Shown here piece after piece: positions 9,456-15,925 of a stretch of DNA of 53,238 nt. Position numbers and translations under genes: made by a program. The stretch covers positions 1-53,238 of the forward strand of contig NZ_FQWF01000016.1 of NCBI RefSeq assembly GCF_900129585.1, given 5' to 3'. Below the pieces are notes generated by a model. It was given only the letters and a program-made list of their open reading frames with translations. It was not told where the DNA came from and did no database searches. Within the stretch, counting starts at the first letter, position 1. The number at the start of each line of letters is the position of its first letter. This stretch comes from Flavobacterium micromati. GTDB taxonomy: Bacteria; Bacteroidota; Bacteroidia; Flavobacteriales; Flavobacteriaceae.

Positions 9456-10058
9456 TTGAAAACTCTTTTGCTTTTTATTTTTTTAGTACAAGCTAATTTT
9501 GGCTTTGGCCAAAATACTTATGATGTCTCGGCTGTAGCTAAATTTCAAAGGGAATTAAATGCTGAATATGCAGATGCTAAAACAAGTCCGCTCCTGGTAG
9601 AAGATTTAGTGGATTTTAAAAGTTTAGATTTCTATCCAGCTAATGAAACTTTTAATGTGGTGGCTAAGTTTGTGCGTACCAAAAACGAGAAGCCTTTTGA
9701 AATGAAAACCACTACCGATAGGAAACCGCTATATGTAAAATACGGCGAAGTTTATTTTACAATAAATGGTTCAGATTTTAAATTAAATGTATACCGAAAT
9801 ATTGCGCTTTCAAAGCAAAAGAAATACAAGAATCATTTGTTTTTACCTTTTTCTGATTTGACATCTGGCAAAGAAAGTTACATTGGAGGGAAATATATTG
9901 ACCTAGAAACACCAAAAGGAAATACCATTCTCATTGACTTCAATACTTCATACAATCCCTATTGTGCTTATAATTCTAAATATTCTTGTCCAAAAGTACC
10001 TTTAGAAAATGATTTGAATATCGAAGTAAAAGCAGGCGTTAAAAAATTTCACGACTAA
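9456..10058 (+). CDS. DUF1684 domain-containing exported protein
   Basis: This encodes 200 residues when started at the TTG at 9456. That start gives a proper signal peptide (MKTLLLFIFLVQANFGFGQ). Longer in-frame starts from 9228 would place about 76 unlikely residues in front and overlap the divergent MFS gene. No ATG lies between 9456 and the mature region. The DUF1684 signature is visible: a DRKPLYVKYGEVYF segment, GGKYIDLETPKG, and a late NPYCAYNSKYSCPKVPLEN block that is highly conserved in the family. Function is unknown; the conserved Cys and Pro region may be a binding site. Its stop codon overlaps the TatD start by one base, so it is the first gene of an operon. Confidence 0.82.
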   Translation: MKTLLLFIFLVQANFGFGQNTYDVSAVAKFQRELNAEYADAKTSPLLVEDLVDFKSLDFYPANETFNVVAKFVRTKNEKPFEMKTTTDRKPLYVKYGEVYFTINGSDFKLNVYRNIALSKQKKYKNHLFLPFSDLTSGKESYIGGKYIDLETPKGNTILIDFNTSYNPYCAYNSKYSCPKVPLENDLNIEVKAGVKKFHD

Positions 10059-10714
10059 TGGAATTTTTTAATTTACATACACACAAATACACAAATCAAG
10101 ATTCTGTTTTAGAATTAGTCAATCAATATCCGCAGGAGTTTGACGGAGCAATTCAGTATTATTCTGTTGGAATTCATCCTTGGTATATTGTTAAAGATAG
10201 GGTAGAAGTAGATTTGGCAATAATTGAAAGTAAATTAAAAGAGCCCAATTGTTTAGCGATTGGTGAGTGCGGACTCGACAAACGAATTGAAATACCAATA
10301 GAATTGCAGCAAATGGTTTTTGAAAGACAGTTGCTTTTAGCACAAAAATATAATAAAGCGGTCGTCATTCATTGTGCAGCTGCATTTCAAGAGGTAATTG
10401 AAACTAAAAAGAGATTAAATATTTCAGTTCCAATGATAATTCATGGATTTTCTAAAAACGGTCAAGTTGCAAATCAGTTGATTGCAAATGGTTTTCACAT
10501 TTCGTTTGGGAAATACTTATTACAAAAAAAAGAGTTAGAGGAAGTATTCATAAATATTCCAAACGACAGAATTTTTCTAGAGACAGATACAATTGAGGAA
10601 GGAATTGAAACCGTTTATCAATTAGCGGCAAACTATAAAGTAATCAGTGTTTTGAAGATACAGGAAATAATTAATAGCAATTTCGCAGAGGTATTCAATA
10701 AAACAATTAAATAG
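10058..10714 (+). CDS. TatD-family metal-dependent hydrolase
   Basis: This is a 218-residue cytoplasmic amidohydrolase-like protein. Metal ligands of the TatD family are in place: HTH at residues 7-9, GIHPW at 38-42, GECGLD at 69-74 (metal-bridging Glu), His105 in IHCAA, His129 in IHGF, and ETD at 175-177. TatD enzymes are Mg-dependent 3'-5' nucleases acting on DNA or on D-aminoacyl-tRNA, depending on the member. This one is shorter than the usual roughly 260 residues because loops are trimmed, as in many Bacteroidota copies. It overlaps the DUF1684 stop by one base and is followed 42 bases later by tcdA. Confidence 0.88.
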   Translation: MEFFNLHTHKYTNQDSVLELVNQYPQEFDGAIQYYSVGIHPWYIVKDRVEVDLAIIESKLKEPNCLAIGECGLDKRIEIPIELQQMVFERQLLLAQKYNKAVVIHCAAAFQEVIETKKRLNISVPMIIHGFSKNGQVANQLIANGFHISFGKYLLQKKELEEVFINIPNDRIFLETDTIEEGIETVYQLAANYKVISVLKIQEIINSNFAEVFNKTIK

Positions 10715-10756
10715 AAATCATTAGGTTCTAAGAACTTAAATAACAAAAAGTTGATA

Positions 10757-11473
10757 ATGGCAAAGTGGTTAGAAAGAAGCGAACTATTGTTCAAAAAAGA
10801 AGGCTTAGATAAATTAAAAAATGCAAATATTTTAGTTGTAGGACTGGGCGGAGTAGGATCTTTTGCAGCCGAATTTTTAACACGAGCAGGAGTAGGGAAT
10901 ATGACAATTGTGGATGGAGACGTAATCGATATCACTAATATAAACAGACAGTTACCAGCATTACATTCCACCGTTGGACAATCCAAAGTTTCTTTAGTTG
11001 GTGACCGTTTACTAGACATTAATCCCGATTTAAATTTAACTCGAATAGCCGAATTCCTGTCGCCTGAACGTGCTTTTGAAATTGTTTCAGATGAATTTGA
11101 TTATGTGTTAGATTGCATTGACAGCGTTACGCCAAAGTTAAATTTAATCATTGGCGCCAAACGAAAAAGAGTAAAAATAATCAGTTGTATGGGTGCAGGC
11201 GGAAAAATGGAAGCCTCAAAAGTAAAGGTATCTGATATTGGAAACACGCAGAACTGCTTTTTAGCAAAAACGATCAGGAGACGTTTAAAAGAGGTGAAAA
11301 TTGATAAATTAAAGGTGGTTTTTTCATCGGAAATTCAAGATGAGACAAGTTTAAAAATGACCGATGGTTCTAATTATAAAAAATCATTCTACGGAACTAA
11401 TAGTTACATGCCAGCATTATTTGGACTTTACGCAGCGGAAACAGTAATACGTTATTTGCTTAAAAAGGAGTGA
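10757..11473 (+). CDS. tcdA: tRNA threonylcarbamoyladenosine dehydratase
   Basis: This 238-residue protein belongs to the ThiF/MoeB/E1-like superfamily. TcdA uses ATP to cyclise the t6A37 modification of ANN-decoding tRNAs into ct6A. The ATP-binding GLGGVGS is at residues 29-35, the acidic VDGD at 52-55, the family motif NINRQ at 61-65, DCIDSV at 119-124, and CMGAGGK at 144-150. The late segment FYGTNSYMPALFG is also typical of TcdA. I chose the ATG at 10757; a TTG two codons upstream is possible. It is probably the third gene of the DUF1684-TatD operon. The E. coli protein is somewhat longer at its C-terminus. Confidence 0.92.
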   Translation: MAKWLERSELLFKKEGLDKLKNANILVVGLGGVGSFAAEFLTRAGVGNMTIVDGDVIDITNINRQLPALHSTVGQSKVSLVGDRLLDINPDLNLTRIAEFLSPERAFEIVSDEFDYVLDCIDSVTPKLNLIIGAKRKRVKIISCMGAGGKMEASKVKVSDIGNTQNCFLAKTIRRRLKEVKIDKLKVVFSSEIQDETSLKMTDGSNYKKSFYGTNSYMPALFGLYAAETVIRYLLKKE

Positions 11474-11480
11474 TTTTGGT

Positions 11481-11530
11481 TTAGTGTTCAGAGATTAGTG
11501 TTCTGAGTTTAGTGATTAGTGTTCAGTGAC
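11481..11530. repeat. Short degenerate direct repeats (TTAGTGTTCAG type)
   Basis: TTAGTGTTCAGAG, TTAGTGTTCTGAG and TTAGTGATTAGTGTTCAGTG follow each other just after tcdA. They are simple repeats of a kind often found in Bacteroidota spacers. No function is evident. Confidence 0.5.
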
Positions 11531-11582
11531 CTCTAATCTCAATTTTTCAAAATGTAAATTATTAAGAAATAGTTTTATTTTT

Positions 11583-11643
11583 AAACCATTAAGCAAATTA
11601 AGTTATATTGAGACTTAACTAATCTTAATTTTCTTAATGGTTT
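11583..11643. repeat. Long stem-loop, 20-bp inverted repeat
   Basis: The arm at 11583-11602 (AAACCATTAAGCAAATTAAG) pairs with 11624-11643 with one mismatch, leaving a 21-base loop. There is no T-run long enough to call it a classic terminator, though it lies between convergent-free plus-strand genes and could act as one after tcdA. It resembles dispersed intergenic palindromes of flavobacteria. Confidence 0.65.
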
Positions 11644-11702
11644 TAAATTTTCGATTATTTTTTAAGAAAGGCTTTTAGTACGCGTAAAAGTTGGTGTAAC
11701 GA

Positions 11703-11972
11703 AAAAAAACTTCGTGTCTTTGCGCCTTTGTGGCAAAAAACATAAAGCGATTACTAACAGAAAAAATATTTCGTGTCTTTATGCCTTCGTGGCAAAAAAC
11801 TTTTAGTAATTACTAACATATAAAAACTTTGGGTCTTTGTGCCTTTGCGGCAAAAAACATAAAGTAATTACTAACAGAAAAAAACTTTGTGTCTTTACAC
11901 CTTAGTGGCAAAAAAACATAAAGCAATTACTAACATAAAAAAGACTCGTGTCTTTGCGCCTTTGTGGCAAAA
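11703..11972. repeat. Five-copy tandem repeat, 58-59 bp unit
   Basis: The core CGTGTCTTTGCGCCTTTGTG or a close variant recurs starting at 11713, 11772, 11830, 11888 and 11947, giving periods of 59, 58, 58 and 59. Each unit continues with GGCAAAAAACATAAAG and then TTACTAACA; the last copy breaks off at GGCAAAA. The whole unit, not just a short repeat, is conserved, so this is not a CRISPR. The array ends about 8 bases before the HAD gene start, so it forms the leader of that transcript and supplies no Shine-Dalgarno site. Confidence 0.9.
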
Positions 11973-11979
11973 TAAAAAA

Positions 11980-12654
11980 ATGATACAAACAGTAATTTTT
12001 GACATGGATGGTGTAATCGTCGATACAGAACCAGTGCACCGTTTTGCTTATTTTTCACAATTCAACGAATTAAATATTGATGTTACCGAAGAAATGTATA
12101 CTTCTTTCACTGGTTTATCAACACGAAATACATTTCAGAAATTAAAAGAAATCTTTACTATCGAATATGAAGTAGAAGACTTAATTCAAAGGAAACGCAT
12201 AATCTTTAATGATGCTTTTGATAGCAAAACGGATTTGGAATTACTAGAAGGTGTGGAAATCTTAATAAAAAATTTACATCAAAACGGAATGCAATTAATA
12301 TTAGCATCGTCGGCTTCAAAAGTGACTATCTCGCGTGTTTTTAATAGATTTAAGCTGCATGATTATTTTACACATTTAATCAGTGGCGAGGATTTTCCAA
12401 AATCAAAACCACATCCAGCAATATTTGAACACGCTGCTAGTTTATCTAGTGCACCAAAGGAAAATTGCATAATAATAGAAGACAGTACTAACGGGGTTAA
12501 AGCTGCTAATGCGGCTGGAATTTTCTGTGTTGGTTACAATAGTTTGCATTCAAAAGCCCAAGATCTTTCATTAGCAAATATTGTTATTGACCATTTTGAC
12601 GAATTAGATTTTGAAAAAGTAAAGAATATTCGATCTAAATTAAGAACTAATTAA
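11980..12654 (+). CDS. HAD-superfamily hydrolase, beta-phosphoglucomutase-like
   Basis: This is a 224-residue cytoplasmic phosphatase or phosphomutase. HAD motif I is FDMDGVIVDTEP, with nucleophile Asp8 and Asp10. Motif II is the Ser of ASSASK near 110-111. Motif III is the Lys in FPKSKPHP near 141-143. Motif IV is the ED pair at 167-168 in IIIEDSTNG. A four-helix cap sits at about 15-85. The GVIVDTE and EDSxNGVxAAxAAG segments place it in the beta-PGM/phosphatase group; the substrate is not readable. I chose the ATG at 11980 because it precedes motif I correctly. A longer frame from 11887 would translate the tandem repeat and is rejected. Confidence 0.88.
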   Translation: MIQTVIFDMDGVIVDTEPVHRFAYFSQFNELNIDVTEEMYTSFTGLSTRNTFQKLKEIFTIEYEVEDLIQRKRIIFNDAFDSKTDLELLEGVEILIKNLHQNGMQLILASSASKVTISRVFNRFKLHDYFTHLISGEDFPKSKPHPAIFEHAASLSSAPKENCIIIEDSTNGVKAANAAGIFCVGYNSLHSKAQDLSLANIVIDHFDELDFEKVKNIRSKLRTN

Positions 12655-12676
12655 CACATTTACACTGCTGAATTTG

Positions 12677-12684
12677 TATTTTTG
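12677..12684 (+). promoter_or_regulatory. Candidate promoter -7 box (TATTTTTG)
   Basis: TATTTTTG fits TAnnTTTG exactly and is 25 bases before the DUF2911 start. The -33 element is not clear. Confidence 0.4.
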
Positions 12685-12709
12685 GAAATCACAAAAAAAT
12701 CAATTAACA

Positions 12710-13555
12710 ATGAAAAAAATAATTATTGTTTTAGCGATTATGCTAGCAAATTTCACAACTGAAGCACAAATAAAAACGCCTCAATCCAGTCCAAAAGCAA
12801 CTATCATGCAGTCAGTTGGGCTTACTGATGTAGAAATTAATTATTCAAGACCAAGCGCGAGAGGAAGAGCAGTTTTTGGTAATTTGGTTCCTTTTGGAAA
12901 AGTATGGAGAACAGGAGCAAATGAAAATACAACAATATCTTTTAGCGATGATGTAATCATTGATGGGAAGACATTGACGAAGGGTAAATATTCATTGTTT
13001 ACTATTCCAAAAATTGAAAGTTGGGAAATTATTTTCTACAAAACAACTGATAATTGGGGAAATCCAGAAGAGTGGAAAGAGGAAAATGTAGCACTTAAAA
13101 CTACAGTAAAACCAGAGGTTTTAAATAAAAGTGCTGAAACATTGACTATTGCAATAAACGCTCTAGATAACAATTTTGCTTTTTTAGAAATGTCATGGGA
13201 AAACTCATTTGCATCGTTGAAATTTGAGGTTCCTACGCAACAAAAAGCTACAGCAAATATTGCAAAAGCTTTGTCAGGTCCAGCATCTGCTGATTATTTT
13301 GCTGCAGCGCAATTCTTGTTTCAGTCAAATGGAGATAATGTAAAAGCATTAGAATATATAAATAAATCTTTAGATATGTCTAAAGACAAACCATTTTGGT
13401 ACAATCGCTTAAAATCATTAATTCAAGCAAAAGCTGGTGACAAAAAAGGAGCTATCGAAACTGCAAAAGCGTCTCTCGCAGCTGCTGAAACTGCAAAGAA
13501 CCAAGATTATGTAAAAATGAATAAGGATAGTATTTCAGAGTGGAGCAGAAACTAA
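12710..13555 (+). CDS. DUF2911 domain-containing exported protein
   Basis: This has 281 residues. A signal peptide (MKKIIIVLAIMLANFTTEAQ) is followed by the DUF2911 domain at about 22-175. The family signature YSRPSARGRAVFG...LVPFGKVWRTGANE lies near residues 43-72. The C-terminal 100 residues are helical and TPR-like (ALEYINKSLDM, then KKGAIETAKASLAAAE). The family is Bacteroidota-centred and of unknown function, probably periplasmic. I chose the ATG at 12710 because a start 12 codons earlier would spoil the signal peptide. A candidate promoter lies just upstream and a strong terminator just downstream, so it is probably a single-gene unit. Confidence 0.9.
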   Translation: MKKIIIVLAIMLANFTTEAQIKTPQSSPKATIMQSVGLTDVEINYSRPSARGRAVFGNLVPFGKVWRTGANENTTISFSDDVIIDGKTLTKGKYSLFTIPKIESWEIIFYKTTDNWGNPEEWKEENVALKTTVKPEVLNKSAETLTIAINALDNNFAFLEMSWENSFASLKFEVPTQQKATANIAKALSGPASADYFAAAQFLFQSNGDNVKALEYINKSLDMSKDKPFWYNRLKSLIQAKAGDKKGAIETAKASLAAAETAKNQDYVKMNKDSISEWSRN

Positions 13556-13580
13556 ATTCTGACAATAATAAATTTAATAG

Positions 13581-13614
13581 AACCCGTTTCGGAATTGCGA
13601 AACGGGTTTTTTAT
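13581..13614 (+). terminator. Rho-independent terminator after the DUF2911 gene
   Basis: An 11-bp perfect stem AACCCGTTTCG / CGAAACGGGTT (13581-13591 with 13598-13608) closes a 6-base loop and runs straight into a T-rich tract. It lies 25 bases after the stop codon. It is the clearest terminator in the window. Confidence 0.93.
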
Positions 13615-13821
13615 TGTTATAAAGTGCACATGACCTCGCTTTGATCACAAACACCTATGAAGATATGTGAAACGAAATTCAACGACTCCAATAAAAAATA
13701 TATAAGGAGTTAATTTCTCCCGTATGCATTGGAAGCAATAAAAAATAAATAGTATCTACATGACTGTAAATTTAATTGTGCGTAATATTAATTACTTTTT
13801 TAAATTTATTGTTTTGTTTCT

Positions 13822-13890
13822 TGTCAAATGGAGCGAAGTCGAGATTATGTATGACTCATAAAAAGGGTTTTGACTGCGCTAAACCTGACA
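13822..13890. repeat. REP-like intergenic inverted repeat
   Basis: TGTCAAATGGAGCGAAGTCGA at 13822-13842 is an imperfect reverse complement of the segment ending at 13890 (TTTGACTGCGCTAAACCTGACA), with matches in the TGTCA, AGCG and AGTC blocks. Elements of this GAGCG/AGTCGA type are scattered in many Bacteroidota genomes. The rest of 13615-14054 shows no gene. Confidence 0.6.
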
Positions 13891-14054
13891 AAAAAAATTA
13901 ACTTCCCTTTACAGAATATTTAAAGGCTATTTGGTAGAAATCCTTTCTAGAAAGCATATAATCCTTAGCTTTATACTTCCAAATTAAAAGCCTTAACAGC
14001 GCAAATTTTTAAATCTGCGAATTTGCGGTTAATTATTTTCTGTTGAATTTTTAA

Positions 14055-15794
14055 TTATACCATCACTGAATCTGGATCTCTAGCTTTATCATTTCTAAAA
14101 ATAGTCCACTGAAGCAATAGCGAGATTATAATGGTAAGCATCGCACCTATAAAATTCAGCCATAAATAACCTAGTTTTTCCTGTCCGCTTGGATAAATGT
14201 AAATGGCATAATAATAAATAATAAAAATGGTGAGCTGACTTGTTAACGCACTATAAAAAATAGCTTTAGATTGGACATTTTTGATGTAAAAACCTACTAA
14301 AAAAATACCCAAAACTGTTCCATAAAAAATAGAACCAATGATATTTACTAATTGTATTAAATTTTCAAAAAGTGTTCCAACGCAAGCAAATAAAATCGCA
14401 ATAATTCCCCATAATAGTGTAAATAATTTTGTTACTTGGAGATAATGTCGATCTGACTTTACTGTTGTGATATTGCGTTTGTAAATATCAATCGCTGTTG
14501 TCGATGCCAATGCATTTAATCCTGCAGCAGTAGATGACATTGCGGCTGAAATAATCACCGCCAGTAATAAACCAATAAGGCCTCTTGGTAGATAGTTCAG
14601 GATAAAATGAAAAAACACATAATCCTTATCGTTTGTTTCGCTATTTTTATCTGCTTTAAGGATAATTTCTTTAGCTCGATCTCGCAAATCTTTTTCTTTA
14701 TTGGATAGGGCAACAAGCTCTTTTCGCAAAATTGGATTGTCGAAATCTTGATTCAATTGATCAATATAAAGTAGGTTAATTACTTTTTTATCTTCGGATA
14801 AATTGTCTAGTTTTTTTTCTAAAGCATTGTACTCTCCTTTGAAAGCTGATTTTTCAATCATCGCTTTATTATTTGGATTAAAATTCAAAGGAACAGGATT
14901 GAATTGGAAAAAGACAAAAACCATTACTCCAGTTAGCAAAATAAAAAACTGCATGGGTACTTTTAAAAGTCCATTCATAATCAAACCCATTTGGCTCTCC
15001 TTTACTGATCGACCTGATAAATAACGCCCAACTTGCGATTGATCCGTTCCAAAATAAGCTAATGCTAAGAAAAACCCACCGGTGATTCCGCTCCAAAAAG
15101 TATATTTTTCTTCTGGATCAAACGAGAAATTGACGATATTCATTTTATCATTTGCACCAGCAATATGTAAAGCACTTGTAAAAGTCATATCATTCGGCAA
15201 GTAATGCAAAATAAAGAAAAAAGTGATAAACATTCCTGACATGATAACAAACATCTGCTGTTTTTGAGTGACATTTACAGCTTTGGTTCCACCAGAAAAA
15301 GTATATATGATAACCAAAACACCAATTATAATATTCATGTACGTTAGATTCCAACCTAATATTGCGGACAAAATTATAGCTGGCGCGTAAATAGTTAATC
15401 CTGTTCCTAATCCTCTTTGAAATAGAAATAGTATCGCTGCAAGTGATCTCGTTTTTAAATCAAATCTTTTTTCGAGGTATTCATACGCAGTATAAACTTT
15501 GTATTTATGGTACAAAGGAATGAAGGTAACGCAAATCACCACCATTGCTATAGGCAGTCCAAAGTAGAATTGCACAAAGCCCATTCCGTCATGATACGCT
15601 TGTCCTGGAGTAGAAAGAAAGGTAATAGCACTCGCTTGCGTAGCCATAACCGATAGTCCTACCACATGCCAAGGCGTTTCATTATTTCCTAAAATAAAAT
15701 CTTCTACGTTTTTACTGCCTTTAGTTTTCCATGCACCATAAATTACAATAAATAACAGTGTAACTATAAGTATAATCCAATCAAATAACTGCAT
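14055..15794 (-). CDS. Sodium:solute symporter (SSS family)
   Basis: This is a 579-residue inner-membrane protein with about 13 hydrophobic helices. Family features include the early GNNETPWHVVGLSVMATQASAITF segment (substrate/Na site region on helix 1), YTFSGGTKAV, and the SSS signature region FFLALAYFGTDQSQVGRYLSG. A long hydrophilic insertion sits at about 320-385 (LEKKLDNLSEDKK...), as in several Bacteroidota members. It imports a small solute, such as a sugar, sialic acid or amino acid, driven by Na+; the substrate is undetermined. It is the last gene of a minus-strand operon with the 35-residue peptide (3-base gap) and the PIG-L gene. Confidence 0.88.
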   Translation of the reverse strand: MQLFDWIILIVTLLFIVIYGAWKTKGSKNVEDFILGNNETPWHVVGLSVMATQASAITFLSTPGQAYHDGMGFVQFYFGLPIAMVVICVTFIPLYHKYKVYTAYEYLEKRFDLKTRSLAAILFLFQRGLGTGLTIYAPAIILSAILGWNLTYMNIIIGVLVIIYTFSGGTKAVNVTQKQQMFVIMSGMFITFFFILHYLPNDMTFTSALHIAGANDKMNIVNFSFDPEEKYTFWSGITGGFFLALAYFGTDQSQVGRYLSGRSVKESQMGLIMNGLLKVPMQFFILLTGVMVFVFFQFNPVPLNFNPNNKAMIEKSAFKGEYNALEKKLDNLSEDKKVINLLYIDQLNQDFDNPILRKELVALSNKEKDLRDRAKEIILKADKNSETNDKDYVFFHFILNYLPRGLIGLLLAVIISAAMSSTAAGLNALASTTAIDIYKRNITTVKSDRHYLQVTKLFTLLWGIIAILFACVGTLFENLIQLVNIIGSIFYGTVLGIFLVGFYIKNVQSKAIFYSALTSQLTIFIIYYYAIYIYPSGQEKLGYLWLNFIGAMLTIIISLLLQWTIFRNDKARDPDSVMV

Positions 15795-15797
15795 AAT

Positions 15798-15905
15798 TTA
15801 CGAGTATAATTTCATTATCAAACAAAAAATCAGAATGTAAATCGCATTGGCAATTAACACCCAAGTATAGTTTTTTGTCCAAGTTTTTCTTTTTTTTAAT
15901 TCCAT
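15798..15905 (-). CDS. 35-residue single-pass membrane peptide
   Basis: A complete small frame runs from an ATG at 15905 to a TAA at 15798. The peptide is MELKKRKTWTKNYTW followed by a hydrophobic helix VLIANAIYILIFCLIM and then KLYS. The very basic N-terminus and one helix suggest a single-pass inner-membrane protein with the N-terminus inside. It fills the gap between the PIG-L stop (20 bases away) and the symporter start (3 bases away), a spacing expected for an operon member. It could be a small partner subunit of the symporter; that is inference from position only. Confidence 0.65.
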   Translation of the reverse strand: MELKKRKTWTKNYTWVLIANAIYILIFCLIMKLYS

Positions 15906-15925
15906 TTTTGTTAATTTATGCTTGT

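Noticed and set aside
11703..11972. CRISPR-like array
   Set aside because: The whole 58-59 base unit is conserved, including the part that would be the spacer, and no cas gene is near. It is a plain tandem repeat.
11887..11979. N-terminal extension of the HAD protein
   Set aside because: The extra residues are a translation of the tandem repeat; HAD motif I begins right after the ATG at 11980.
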